Assembly: GCA_030435675.1 (NCBI GenBank)
Contig: CM059622.1
Span: 2,294,001 to 2,358,000, forward strand
DNA: 64,000 bases
Direction of reading: 5' to 3'
From: Steinernema hermaphroditum
Lineage: Eukaryota > Nematoda > Chromadorea > Rhabditida > Steinernematidae
Shown here: positions 10,360-20,891 of the stretch, piece after piece
Layout of the letters: every line of letters starts with the position of its first letter
How positions within the stretch are numbered: the stretch's first letter is position 1
Translations under genes and position numbers: made by a program
The notes under the pieces: generated by a model
The model's input: the letters and a program-made list of their open reading frames with translations, nothing else
Told to the model about the DNA's origin: nothing
Databases searched by the model: none

Positions 10360-11125
10360 ACCAAACTGATCTGAAAACGGCTTGGCGGTCCAAAATCCAC
10401 AAAAGCGGTCAGATCGTCTGGCTGTTGTGTTGATGTTGTGTTATCTGTTAGTTCTGCAGAGTAGGATTGGCATTCGAGTCAAAAAACACCGAGTCATCGA
10501 GTCGAGTCGTGATCGGCCGAGTCACCGAGTCGACTCGAAGTGCCAACCCTACTGCAGAGTTAACGTATAGGCCTCCACTCTTAGAACGCAAGATCACGTT
10601 ACAAACACCGATTTTGGCAGCGGCTCCACGACTGCTCTACCGCAGACTGTCACGTCGTAGGTTGTCCACACGCATCGTTTCGAACGCTTGTCGCGATTAG
10701 CTCTCACCACGACTGTATTAACCGCCTACTGTCGATGCCGTCTGCTAACACGCTGCTCTTTCGTGTGCATTCCTGTCTGCTAGATAGATCTTTGACCGCA
10801 CAGACAAAGTCTCCACGTCCCATTTTCTCGGTTCATCTTTCTTCGGTTGCTTCCAGGGTGTTCTGGGGCAAGTAGTTACTTCGACTAGGCGTGTGCCAGC
10901 GTCGCGCCGTCAAATTGTTCAGCATTGGCTCAAAAGGTGGATTCGCATAAAGCCTGATGGCAGTTTTGTGTATTTTTGAAGTGAATTTTTATTTTAGTCC
11001 TGGGAAAGAGTAGTATCTCATCGAGAGGATGTCTGACGTAATCCGTTTATGAGCGTGAATTTCCATCATGGATGGATCAGTCCAATATAAGCTACTTCAA
11101 TCCTTTGCTTTGCAGGGTTCATAAG
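10360..11125. other. Upstream region of prohibitin-2
   Basis: About 770 bp without a convincing gene. It contains a GAGTC-rich patch (10490-10550). The likely SL acceptor GCTTTGCAG ends at 11115, ten bases before the prohibitin-2 ATG. Confidence 0.45.
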
Positions 11126-12163
11126 ATGGCTAACAAGGGCCAAGAAGCTATGAACAAGATCCTGAAAAACACTAAGGGTGCCGGAATCGGCCTCGGACTC
11201 TTGGCCGCCGCCGGTGCTGCCGGCTACGCCGTGCTCAACTCGCTGTACACCGGTGGGGTTTTTCTATCATGGATCTTTTTGAATTAACGAGCGGATTTCA
11301 GTTGATGCTGGTCATCGCGCTATCATGTTCAACCGCATCGGTGGCATTTCTGACGAAGTGCACAAGGAAGGACTCCACTTCAGAATTCCTTGGTTCCAGT
11401 ATCCCATCGTTTATGACATCCGCGCCCGACCGAATCAGATCCGTTCACCCACCGGAAGCAAGGACTTGCAGATGGTGAACATTGGGCTCCGTGTGCTCTC
11501 GCGGCCTGACCCCAACAGCTTGACTAAGATTTACCGCACCCTTGGACCGAACTGGGAAGAACGTGTGCTCCCATCAATTTGTAATGAAGTGAGCTCTCAC
11601 CCCTCCCGTTCTCGATCTCATCTGTATCATTTTTCAGGTTCTGAAGAGCGTTGTTGCCAAATTCAACGCTTCCCAATTGATCACTCAGCGTCAACAGGTT
11701 TCGCTTCTCGTCCGAAAGGGACTGATCGAGCGCGCTCTCGATTTCAACATTATCTTGGACGACGTTGCCATCACCGAGCTCGCATTCTCGCCCCAGTACT
11801 CGGCCGCTGTTGAAGCTAAACAGGTCGCCGCTCAGGAGGCTCAGCGAGCCAGTTTCTACGTTGAGAAGGCCAAGCAACAGCGCCAAGAGAAGATTGTCCA
11901 AGCTGAGGGAGAAGCTCAAGCCGCGAAACTGGTATGCAAACTGGCACTCTGAACTGGACTAACCATCCTCTTTACAGCTTGGTGAGTCAATGAAGAACGA
12001 TCAAGGATTCTTGAAGCTGCGTAAAATCCGTGCCGCTCAGAAGATCGCGAAAACAGTTTCCGAATCGACCAACAAGGTCTACTTGCCTGCTGGTGGACTT
12101 ATGCTCAACATTGCCGACGAAGATTACATAAAGTCATGTGACCCCAGTACGAAGAGACGTTAA
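11126..12163 (+). CDS. phb-2: Prohibitin-2
   Basis: Inner mitochondrial membrane scaffold that forms ring complexes with prohibitin-1 and controls m-AAA protease, mitophagy and cristae. Exons 11126-11252, 11302-11588, 11638-11931 and 11978-12163 join in frame (297 aa, normal length). Visible blocks: N-terminal membrane anchor ([18 protein letters not shown]), the SPFH/PHB domain ([50 protein letters not shown]), coiled coil ([20 protein letters not shown]) and the C-terminus ([15 protein letters not shown]). The start follows a TTTGCAG acceptor. A fragment of exon 3 has been copied to about 20401-20556. Confidence 0.96.
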
Positions 12164-12339
12164 TTAGTTGATTGTTTGATAGTTTTTATGATTGTTGTTT
12201 CAGGTGAAATAAATTCATCCTTGTGATTATTTGCGCTTGTCCATATGTCTCCGTTCGATAACGTGTGGGAGGGGAGCACTAACCACCTTCATCATCTTTG
12301 TCGTCGCGAATGAGCCGTGCCTGTCTCCAAAATCAGGAC

Positions 12340-12985
12340 ATCGTCGGTAGCGGCTCCTCCAGGGATCTAGAGGGCGAGTCGAGTGAGCATCAGCGGCGGC
12401 TCCTCCAGGGATCTAGAGGACGAGTGGAGTGAGCATCGGTGGCGGCTCCTTCAGAGCTCTGGAGGGCGAGTCGAGTGAGCATCAGCGGCGGCTCCTCCAG
12501 GGCTCTGGAGGGCGCGTTGAGTGAGCATCGGCGACGACTCCTTCAAGGCTCTGGAGGACGGGATGAATGAGCATCGGCGCTGACTCCGCCAGGGCTCAAG
12601 AAGGGGACTGGAGCGAGCATCGGTGGCGGCTCCTTCAGAGCTCTGGAGGGCGAGTCGAGTGAGCATCGGTGGTAGCTCCTCCAGGGATCTAGAGGGCGAG
12701 TCCAGTGAGCATCAACGGCGGCTCCTCCAGGGATCTAGAGGGCGAGTGGAGTGAGCATCGGTGGCGGCTCCTTCAGAGCTCTGGAGGGCGAGTCGAGTGA
12801 GCATCGTTGGCGGCTCCTCCAGGGCTCTAGAGAACGAGATGAATGAACATCGGCACTGACTCTGCCAGGGCTCAAGAAGGGGACTGGAGCGAGCATCGGT
12901 GGCGGCTCCTTCAGAGCTCTGGAGGGCGAGTCGAGTGAGCATCGTTGGCGGCTCCTCCAGGGCTCTAGAGGGCTCGATGAGTATC
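12340..12985. repeat. 46-bp minisatellite, about 14 units
   Basis: Degenerate tandem units built on GAGCATCGGTGGCGGCTCC, then a TCCAGGG-CT-T-GAGGGCGAGTCGAGT segment. Adjacent copies of the GCGAGTCGAGTGAGC segment are spaced 46-47 bp. The unit is not a multiple of three and frames on both strands break, so it is probably not coding. It lies in the 3' flank of prohibitin-2. Confidence 0.85.
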
Positions 12986-14417
12986 GGCGGCGAGTCACCA
13001 CTGGTGAGTCAGCCAGCCAGAGGACTCACCACTATACCGTCTATGTCGCCGACGAGTCTGTCTCGTCTACTCTCTAGCTATTCACCAACACGGCCTCTTT
13101 CTCCCGCCAGTCGAGCATCGATCATCGTGTGTGGGCTGCTTTGTGATCGTGTTTTGGGGTAATGTTGTCTCTTGTCCAGAATTAGAGACGTTTCCGGTTC
13201 CAGTCGCCCATTTCAGAACTTTTCGTTCTCAAAGCTGGGTCCGATGACTGTCGGTTATTTCTGAGCTCAACGTGTATCTAAACGTAAGTCAATTGAATAT
13301 TATCTTTTGGGACTGGAAATATCTCACGTTCGGTGTCTTTAAAATTAGTGATAAGTTCAGATGAGTTTTGTTAGTTGCATCGTCTGCCACGCCTTTACAG
13401 AATATGATGATGTCAAACGAATTAAAATACTACTGTAGACCGTAATCTCTGTAGTTCGCAATATTCTTGTGCTCCAGATTGATCTGCCTCGTTGATCGAG
13501 GCCAACCCTAAAGCCCCGAATTGAGACCCAAAAACAGTGACAAAAACGGCTTCTAAATTATCAAAGCAGTTTGGTAGACCAGCGTTGCGTTGTCCTTACC
13601 ATTGACGCCAAATTGGCTCAAGAGAACTCAAAGAGACGTTTGGCGTTTTCACAAAATCAAAAGTTAAGAGCAACTTTAAGCTCTCGATTTTAGGTCGCAG
13701 GCTCGACACCCGGACGAGAGATTACTTTTTCGATGCTCTCATTCGTGGCCTGGAGAAAGGGTTGAAGTGGCACCTGGAATACAAGCTGCCCATGAATGCA
13801 TCTAGGATCTTCTACAGCCTTTTACAGAACAAATTTCACCTAATGGTAAGAATACACATTTAAGTTAAGCTGGCATGAACCATCACGGGCCAAGGTACAC
13901 TTTGTAAGTAAATGCCTACGTTGAACATTTCAGACAAACCATAACATCGTTAGCTCCACATCAAAATGATTGCCATTCATATGCGAACCAAGATCACTCT
14001 AAGCTGACCTATACGATTTGTGGTGGATACCATAGGCAAGTTTTGTTTAATTCTCTAACAATCGCCTTTTATCACACGTGTGTTAGGTTTCAAAGGAAGA
14101 TTTGCTGACAGAATTCATTTCTTGGTCAAGAAAATATGCTAGTCCAAAGAAATCAGAAAGAGTTAAATAGCTGTCATGCAGATACTTCCATGCTTGTCTA
14201 CTAGACGCATCCACGGACAATGGGATCACTGTGGGGCGGAGGGTACCTGACCGATCTTTGTGTCTGGTTGAAGAGATGAGCTCCATTGTCTGCAATGTCT
14301 GACAGACAGGCATGCCAGTATCTGTCTGGGGCTCGCTTTTTCTGACGTCCTGTAATGATTTAAAACTATAAGCGGGTCCAAATTCATTTTACGGATATGC
14401 TGTGAATGATTTCCAGT
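12986..14417. other. Gene-poor stretch with one exon-like segment
   Basis: Mostly AT-rich sequence without recognisable genes. The only coding-like piece is listed separately at 13694-13845. Confidence 0.4.
13694..13845 (+). CDS. Isolated exon-like segment, unknown
   Basis: Between a GATTTTAG acceptor and a GTAAGA donor lies a 152-bp open frame reading RRLDTRTRDYFFDALIRGLE, then KGLKWHLEYKLPMN and IFYSLLQNKFHLM. Composition looks like protein rather than noise and the splice signals fit, but no partner exon was found on either side. It may be a lone exon of a decayed gene. I do not recognise the family. Confidence 0.25.
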
Positions 14418-14610
14418 CAGGAGCGCCAAAAAAAGAAAGCCAAAAAAAGAGCGCCAAAATAAAAGAGAGCCAAAAATAGAGCGTCAAATTAAAAGAGAGC
14501 CAAAAAAAAGAGCGCCAAAATAAAAGAGAGCCAAAAAAGAGCGCCAAATTAAAAGAGAGCCAAAACCTCCACGAGCGCCAAAAAAAAAACAGCGCCAAAA
14601 TGAAAGAGAT
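14418..14610. repeat. GCGCCAAA / AGAGAGCC tandem array, left arm
   Basis: Short irregular units alternating GAGCGCCAAAA, TAAAAGAGAGCC and A-runs. The right-hand array at 15418-15505 has the reverse-complement units (TTTGGCGCTC, TTTTGGCTCTC), so the two arrays form an inverted pair around the secreted-protein gene. Several units contain TTTGGCGC on one strand, matching the E2F/DP core TTTSSCGC. Confidence 0.8.
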
Positions 14611-14789
14611 CCAAAGAGATGGTGTTTCCGTGTTTCTGTTTCAGTCTTTCCTTACCCAAGTTGCACGTTGCGTCGTATTTCCCTTGCATCATATATCTAT
14701 ACCTCTGCCCAGCGCCGTGTTAACAAAAAAAAACTGCACTTTGTGAACGAAGACCAGAAAAGAGAGAAAAGAACGCCCCAAAAGAGCGG

Positions 14790-14797
14790 TATAAAAA
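14790..14797 (+). promoter_or_regulatory. TATA box of the secreted-protein gene
   Basis: TATAAAAA lies 71 bp upstream of the ATG in a GC-flanked context, and a TGCTTTTCAG acceptor immediately precedes the ATG. Confidence 0.55.
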
Positions 14798-14860
14798 GGT
14801 GGCCACCAGCCAATCTCTACTACCAGTAGGTCTGACTCCAACTCAAAAAGTGCTTTTCAG

Positions 14861-15384
14861 ATGTTCACGAAGCGAATGCGAACGGCCTTCCTCATCACCT
14901 TGATTCTCTTTGATTCTTCGGCTGAAGTCCTGCGTCACCAGCACCATGGCCGTCCATCTCGCGAGAAACGCGAACTGTTGTCTACATCAATTGTTTCTGC
15001 TGCGGCCGTGGCCGCCATACCCACGGCTATTGTGGTCGGAGGCGCCGCGGCCGCCGGAGGGATCGTCTCGGCTTTAGTTACCTATAGTATCATCTCGGAT
15101 TCTGATATAAACGACACGATACAGCAGATTTGTAACGGCCGTGAAAAGGCTTGCCTTGCCTAGCACCAATGTTTCTTACTTAAGGTGAACCGTCGCCGTC
15201 GCTCTATCGACGTGTGGAGTATCTCCGCAAACTGGCTCTTCACAGCCAATTTCTCTCATCTTCTAACGTCGACCCCGTTGAAGATGACGACAGCGATGAG
15301 GAGGTTGACGTTGAACCGGAGTCCAATGATATCAGCAGCTCCGATTCTGATGATGACGCAGAGTCTTTGTTCTCTATGCTTTGA
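14861..15384 (+). CDS. Small secreted or membrane protein, unknown
   Basis: Exons 14861-15131 and 15185-15384 join in frame through a 53-bp intron (156 aa). The N-terminus is a signal peptide (FLITLILFDSSAEVL). A basic REKR site at about residues 41-44 looks like a furin-type processing site. An Ala/Gly-rich hydrophobic stretch follows (AVAAIPTAIVVGGAAAAGGI, then VSALVTYSII), resembling a glycine-zipper membrane segment. The spliced C-terminus is acidic and Ser/Asp-rich (VEDDDSDEEVDVE, SSSDSDDDAES). If the intron is retained, the protein ends at residue 100 with a CNGREKACLA tail. Family not recognised. It has its own TATA box and is bracketed by inverted arrays. Confidence 0.6.
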
Positions 15385-15417
15385 GCGTTCTTCATTTCAC
15401 TGCTATAAAGCTGACTA

Positions 15418-15505
15418 CCTTTTTGGCGCTCTTTTAATTTGGCGCTCTTTTTTTGGCTCTCTTTTAATTTGGCGCTCTTTTTTGGCTCTCTTTTTTTGGC
15501 GCTTC
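15418..15505. repeat. TTTGGCGCTC tandem array, right arm
   Basis: Inverted counterpart of the array at 14418-14610, about 0.8 kb away, beginning just after the stop of the secreted-protein gene. Each TTTGGCGC is an E2F-like core. Confidence 0.8.
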
Positions 15506-15553
15506 TGACGGCACACCGCTGTGAATGCTTTTGAAAGAATGGCCTTTTTTGAG

Positions 15554-15820
15554 GTTCTGATGTGCTCCAAGCAAACGAGCGCATCTGCTCCGGCAAGGAG
15601 GAGTTGTGCCTCCGGAAACTGAATCTTCCGGCTAGTTAGTTAGTTATCTACAGCTGTCTGCGGCGAGTTCACAATTTAGGAACGTTCCATGAGGCACCTC
15701 CGCCACCGCAGACCGGTGATCCTGCCCGTCGACTTCCGCCCGCTCAAGGACATGCTGCTATCCGCCGCCATGAACGCGGCCCTCCGGAAGGTTCTCCATG
15801 ATTTTGAGAACGAGCTGTAA
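15554..15820 (+). CDS. Possible partial paralogue of the secreted gene
   Basis: Two open segments, 15554-15630 and 15680-15820, join in phase if a GC-AG intron is allowed. The first reads ANERICSGKEELCLRKLNLP, which resembles the QQICNGREKACLA tail of the preceding gene (Cys-x-Gly-x4-Cys spacing). The second ends in a helical LLSAAMNAALRKVLHDFENE, with an AATAATAAA about 40 bp after the stop. No start exon or signal peptide was found. It may be a truncated copy or the end of another gene. Confidence 0.28.
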
Positions 15821-16369
15821 GCCCCCTCCCCCCTTTTCGCTGCTTTGTAATTTTTTAGAAATAATAAAGCTTGTCGAGTTGTCTTGCTCCGTATCTCCTC
15901 CACAAACTTATGTTTTTATGTGCCTGGGTATGGTAGCAGTCGATTGAACGTCGCGATGTTTTTGGGAGGGAGGTTTTTTTTAGTTTCGGTTGCGATTCGT
16001 GGCTTAAAAATAACAAAAAGAAACAGCTAGATTTAGAAATACACAATTGGTATAAATCGGTACGGAAGGCATAACGGCAGTGAACTGGTCTCATCTGAGC
16101 TCGGTGGTACTGGGTCAGTTTACATCTCTGATTTGAAGTCCACTTGACAAACTTCCGTGGAATTTCCATAGATGTGAGCCCGCATGTCACTAGAGTCCGG
16201 ACCTGTTGCACAGGAGCAACCTAACTTTTTCCAAAACATCTTTGGCGACAGTTAACCTGTCGCGCAGCTTCGCATATCACTAGTTCTGAGACATAGCGTT
16301 GTGCATCGCCTTTACAATGAACCGCCTCTATTTAAAAGATTAAATTGAACATCAGCAGCACATACTGCG
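15821..16369. other. Intergenic, no gene recognised
   Basis: Contains a polyadenylation-like AATAATAAA near 15860 and open frames without protein-like composition. A nearly identical stretch (GGGAGGGAGGTT context, 15965-16025) recurs near 38427-38480, suggesting a dispersed repeat. Confidence 0.45.
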
Positions 16370-17227
16370 ATGGAAACCGTGCCGCTATTGTTCGTCGACC
16401 ACCTCGCCGAACTGCTTGGGCGCTGGACGCTCCGTAGGATTGCCGATAGCTTCAAAAACCGCGCATGGGAGCGTACATTGCAGCTGCACTGGACGAACCG
16501 ACAAACGGTCGACGTTTACATAAGAAGGAGATCGGACGGGTGGGATGTGCGATTAATCGTTAAAGAGACAAAGGGTCTCTTCACGTGGGAAGAGGCGCGT
16601 ACTTTCAATCGCAGATTCAGCCGATTTAACAGATGCTTGATAGGCTACAGTGATGTACAGTTTCGAAGATATGTTTTTTTAGAAGACGAATTCCTCGTTT
16701 CCGCGCCACAGTTCGATCACGTTCTGGAATGTTTTCGCTCCAACAACGTCTCTGCACACATTGCTGTCAGTCGGACTGCCTTTGACAAGCTGGAAGAGTA
16801 CGAGATCGTTTTCGATCAATTGGCCAGGGTCCCCTTCACGTCTCCTTCGATCTTCGTGCTTAATCAATTCTCCTACAACTTCTTTTCGAAACAAGCAACG
16901 AACATTCAGGTATTAAGTATCACACAAGTGGAGAGACCAGAGGACGAGAAGTTGCTCTTGAAGCTCATCGCAATGGATAACGTCAAAACGTGCTTGGTGG
17001 GGTCCAGTAGTGGAGTGGACTTCGCCGTTTTGGAAGCCTGCGTGGAGAAGTGGAAAGCCGACGACACCTTTTTCTTCGTGGTGCGTAGCAGCGATAGATG
17101 GAGTGAACAGCAAATTGAGCAACTGTTTGGAAAGCCTGATGGAAGACCCGACCACTATACTATCCAGTTGGAAGGCCGTACATATCTGGTCGAACTACAG
17201 CTACTTTCGACGAATAACCGCGATTAA
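16370..17227 (+). CDS. Unrecognised family, copy 1 (F-box-like N-terminus)
   Basis: Single-exon frame of 285 aa. The N-terminus METVPLLFVDHLAELLGRWT resembles the F-box-like start of large nematode-restricted expanded families, followed by a W-containing LQLHWTNRQTVDVYI strand region. No catalytic motif or signal peptide is seen. Copies 2 and 3 lie immediately downstream. The F-box idea is an inference from the first 50 residues and the family style only. Local multicopy structure and decay are typical of fast-evolving families. Confidence 0.5.
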   Translation: METVPLLFVDHLAELLGRWTLRRIADSFKNRAWERTLQLHWTNRQTVDVYIRRRSDGWDVRLIVKETKGLFTWEEARTFNRRFSRFNRCLIGYSDVQFRRYVFLEDEFLVSAPQFDHVLECFRSNNVSAHIAVSRTAFDKLEEYEIVFDQLARVPFTSPSIFVLNQFSYNFFSKQATNIQVLSITQVERPEDEKLLLKLIAMDNVKTCLVGSSSGVDFAVLEACVEKWKADDTFFFVVRSSDRWSEQQIEQLFGKPDGRPDHYTIQLEGRTYLVELQLLSTNNRD

Positions 17228-17752
17228 TCGTTAAAGAGACAAAGGGTCTCTTCACGTGGGAAGAGGCGCGTACTTTCAATCGCAGATTCAGCCGATTTAA
17301 CAGATGCTTGATAGGCTACAGTGATGTACAGTTTCGAAGATATGTTTTTTTAGAAGACGAATTCCTCGTTTCCGCGCCACAGTTCGATCACGTTCTGGAA
17401 TGTTTTCGCTCCAACAACGTCTCTGCACACATTGTTGGCAGTCAGACTGTCTTTGACAAGCTGGAAGAGTACGAGATCGTTTTCGATCAGCTGGCCAGCG
17501 TCCCCTTGCGTGCTTAATCAATTCTCCTACAACTTCTTTTCGAAACAAGCAACGAACATTCAGGTATTAAGTATCACACAAGTGGAGAGACCAGAGGACG
17601 AGAAGTTACTCTTGAAGCTCATCACAATGGATAACGTCAAATCGTGCCTGGCGTGGTCCAGTAGGGTACTGGACTTCGCCGTTGTAGAAGCCTGCGTGGG
17701 GAAGTGGAAAACCGACGACACCTTTTTCTTCTCGGTGGGTAGCAGCGGTAGA
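17222..17752 (+). pseudogene. Copy 2 of the 16370 family: truncated, 17-bp deletion
   Basis: Direct repeat of copy 1 starting at the GATTAATCGTTAAAGAGAC segment (16549 onward), about 670 bp downstream. It has no start region. Relative to copy 1 it lacks 17 bp at about 17508-17512, which shifts the frame after DQLASVP. The rest is highly similar until it passes into inverted sequence near 17750. Clearly a partial tandem duplication. Confidence 0.8.
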
Positions 17753-17996
17753 TGGAGTGTGTCGCCGAGCGACCGCGACGACCCGACCGAACGGGCGAGA
17801 CTCACCAGTGTGACTCTCGCAGCGATCGACGTGATACCGACAGCGCGCGAGCACGCGGCGTGCAATGCACCAAGGGTACTAGATACTGGAGCACCAAGGG
17901 TACTGGAGCCGGAGTCGGCTCGGCTCCGGCTCCGGCTCAGTTCCGATCTCTGGTACAGAGGACAGACAACCAGAATGAAAAGGTGTCGTCGGCTTT

Positions 17997-18563
17997 CTAC
18001 GTCTCCACGCAGGTCTTGACAACGGCGAAGTCCAGTACCCTACTCGACCATACTCCACACGATTTAAAGTTACTCCTTGTGGTGATCTTCGAGAGCAATT
18101 TCTCGTCCTCTGGTCTCTCCACTTCTCTGAGATATAATCGCTGAATGTTCATTGCTTGTTTCGAAAAGAAGTTGTAACAGAAGTGATTAAGCACATAGAT
18201 CGTAGGAGCCGTAAAGGGGACGCTGGCCAGCTGATCGAGAACGATCTCGTACCCTTCCAGCTTGCTATTGACAGCAAAGTGTGCAGAGACGCTGTTGGAG
18301 CGAAAACATTCCAGAAGTTGAACAAACTCTGACGCGGAAACGAGGAATTCGTCCGGACCCTTTGTCTCGTCAACGATTAATCGCACATCCCACCCGTCCG
18401 ATCTCCTTCTTATGTAAACGTCGACCGTCTGTCGGTTCGTCCTGTGCAGCTGCAATGTGCGCTCCCATGCGCGGTTTTTGAAGCTATCGGCAATCCTACG
18501 GAGCGTCCAGCGCCCAAGCAGTTCGGCGCGGTGGTCAACGAGCAACACCGACACGGTTTCCAT
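17997..18563 (-). pseudogene. Copy 3 of the 16370 family, inverted, internally deleted
   Basis: Minus-strand frame beginning METVSVLLVDHRAELLGRWT. Compared with copy 1 it lacks about 36 residues in frame (from after DETKG to before DEFLVSA) and the C-terminal third. The frame is open, so a shortened protein is possible; truncation suggests a pseudogene. Copies 2 and 3 meet tail-to-tail, forming an imperfect inverted repeat around 17.65-18.06 kb. Confidence 0.6.
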
Positions 18564-18736
18564 CGATGTTTCTCCTGAAATGCGCGTGATGCTCTGGAAG
18601 ACTACAAGACCATAAGCAACTGTTTGGAAAGCCGGATGAAAGATACCTTTCGCTGAGTTCATCGCCTTCAAAGACTTCGACGACCCGGTATCTGCGGCGT
18701 CTATCTCACCACTGTTACAGCATATGTCACCTATTT

Positions 18737-18973
18737 ATGCCTAGGGCGGATCCCACTCGTTGTTTTTGCCTTTATCACTCCATTAGTGTGTCAAATTTCA
18801 GCCAAACTGAGGGCAACGCTCCCCTGAAAAAAGGACGACGGGCAAGACAGTCACTGCAGGACAACGACGCTCTGAAGAAGTGGCTCAGATACACGACTCC
18901 GATTAAGCTAGGCGTTGTGCTGAAAGCGTTGTTGTGCGGAATGGACGTGATAGACCAGCTACGAGCACATTAG
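18737..18973 (+). CDS. Hypothetical small basic protein or last exon
   Basis: Open frame ending DALKKWLRYTTPIKLGVVLK, then GMDVIDQLRAH and stop. A CAAATTTCAG acceptor lies inside the frame near 18803, so the real exon may begin there. AATAAA occurs about 22 bp after the stop. No family recognised; the upstream exon is unknown. Confidence 0.35.
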   Translation: MPRADPTRCFCLYHSISVSNFSQTEGNAPLKKGRRARQSLQDNDALKKWLRYTTPIKLGVVLKALLCGMDVIDQLRAH

Positions 18974-19051
18974 TAAAAATCTCTTATCCAATGTTAATAA
19001 AACTACAAACACACACTTAATTTAAAATACAATTAATTATTTATGACGGCT

Positions 19052-19527
19052 CTAGGCGTTGCGGTCTTCGTTATAGTTGGCGTTCTCCTCGAAGGATCGG
19101 TTTCGCAGGGATTCTTCGTGTTGCAGCATTCCATCCGCAACCAATTCAAAGATGTCGGTAGAGTACTCTATATTGTACTGACCCCGCTAGAAAATGGCGA
19201 AATAAGCTCGAAACCGGGAGCATACGCTTTACGTTCAATCTGTTTTCTGCCGCATACAGATCGTTCATCAATTCGCCAAGAGTCTTGAACTGCCTGTCGA
19301 ATTTAATCATGGCAGCCTTCGCGACATCCTCATGATCGGGCTGGGCCGGCAGAGGGTTACGTTCCCGTGGAGCGGGGCGGGAGTCTTCTACGGCGTCTGA
19401 AGTTAAATAATCAGATATCACTCGAGACATGCAGAAACTTACCCGGAGCTGGATGTCGGGCATCTCTGTGCACCGCTTTGGCTCCAGACGGCCCCTCACC
19501 ATCACCGAACTCGCGAGAGCTAGACAT
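19052..19527 (-). CDS. Hypothetical conserved-looking small protein
   Basis: Three exons on the minus strand, 19527-19443, 19396-19233 and 19186-19052, join in frame through introns of 46 bp with GTAAGT/GTAAAG donors and TTCAG/TCTAG acceptors (127 aa). It starts SSSREFGDGEGPSG, then a Pro-rich stretch, then a helical region (VAKAAMIKFDRQFKTLGELM, YAAENRLN) and an acidic tail (GQYNIEYSTDIFELVADGML). No signal peptide or membrane segment. The clean splicing supports a real gene. I do not recognise the family. Confidence 0.6.
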
Positions 19528-20400
19528 ATCTCTAAAAAATTAAAGTTCAAATTGGGGTTCATCACGCGGAATGGAAACGCGCAAATTGTCGCGGAACAGT
19601 TACCAGCTCAACGATTGGCAGCAAACGGGAGACGTATTAATAAAGAGTACATGAGTGATCCCCGACCACGATCGCACTCGAACAAATTGAGAAATTTCGA
19701 ATAAACGTCCGAAACTCGAGTTACAGGCGCACCGGTTTGCAGCGAATTCATTGCTCGAATGTTCCAGTGCTGCCACTCGCTCGACCGCTCGCCGAGAACA
19801 TCTATGACATTCGGAGAATTTCCATGCGTTTCGCTATTGGGAAAGTCAGCGGTTCCGCTTGTTTCCGCTCCCTTTCGCCGTCACCGTCATAACGGCCGTC
19901 GGGAACCGCGTGACGGCGATGACGATGACGGAAGCGTTCGCAAACGGCATGAATGTATTCCGGCTCAAAAATTCTAAAAAGGTGGCTAGCATCTATTTCC
20001 TGATTCCTGATTCGCTAGGCTTTGCTAGCCTGACGTCAAAAAAATGCTGAGTCTCGAAAGAAGTCATCTGGCGACTCTGTTTTTCTTGAAGGAAATTTTA
20101 GATTTTGTGAAATTCTGTTAGATTCGGAAAGCCAGTCTCAGGAATCTGTAGAAGTTTTCCCGGGAGTTTATGCCACAAATTAGAGGAGGAAAGATGGCAG
20201 TTTTTTCGATTGCGATTCTCGAGATCGTTCAGCCCTGCTTGTTAAGCGGCATGTCTTTTAGACCCGACTTGAAGGCTACGTCTATGCATGTTTAATTGTC
20301 TATCTTTTGTTATTTCACTTGGAATTTGTCATCATTTATTGCAGATTCGCCAGTCATGATCTCCCGCTGGCAACGTGTGTGCCTGCAGAATAGCGTCAAA
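19528..20400. other. Intergenic, no gene recognised
   Basis: Contains several GACGATGACG/CGTCACCGTCAT-type inverted words (19870-19940) and a duplicate GCTAGC-rich patch near 19985-20030. No coding support. Confidence 0.4.
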
Positions 20401-20556
20401 AGGTTTCGCTTCTCGTTCGAAAGGGACTGATCGAGCGTGCTCTCGATTTCAACATTATGCTGGACGACGTTGCCATCACCGAGCTCGCATTCTCGCCCCA
20501 GTACTCGGCCGCTGTTGAAGCTAAACAGGTCGCCGCTCAGGAGGCTCAGCGAGCCA
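20401..20556 (+). pseudogene. Prohibitin-2 exon 3 fragment
   Basis: About 155 bp nearly identical to 11697-11850 of prohibitin-2 ([18 protein letters not shown] region through EAQRAS), with a few substitutions. It begins and ends inside the exon, lacks splice sites and runs into unrelated sequence. This is a DNA-level partial duplication. Confidence 0.88.
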
Positions 20557-20891
20557 GTGAAAGTTCTGTTATTTAACTGTTACGAAGTTCTGCTGAATAT
20601 CGCCTTCACTGACAGTTCATTGAAATATATGGTGCACAGCCTGAGTATACAAAGGGAGTATAATTAGAAAAAGCTGGACAACAAGACGAACATGTATATG
20701 CAGAGCTAACGATGACTATACAAAGCACAACACTCAAAAGTACATCCACAATCACATAAGCACAAGTTCGGTAGTCTCTCCTTGTATTGTTAAATTACGT
20801 TAATCAGATCAAAACAAGTTCATATCCATCGCAAAAATAACTCTTCGCTCGTATTAAAAACCAATACATATCACGAGGTTTCCGGCTTCGG

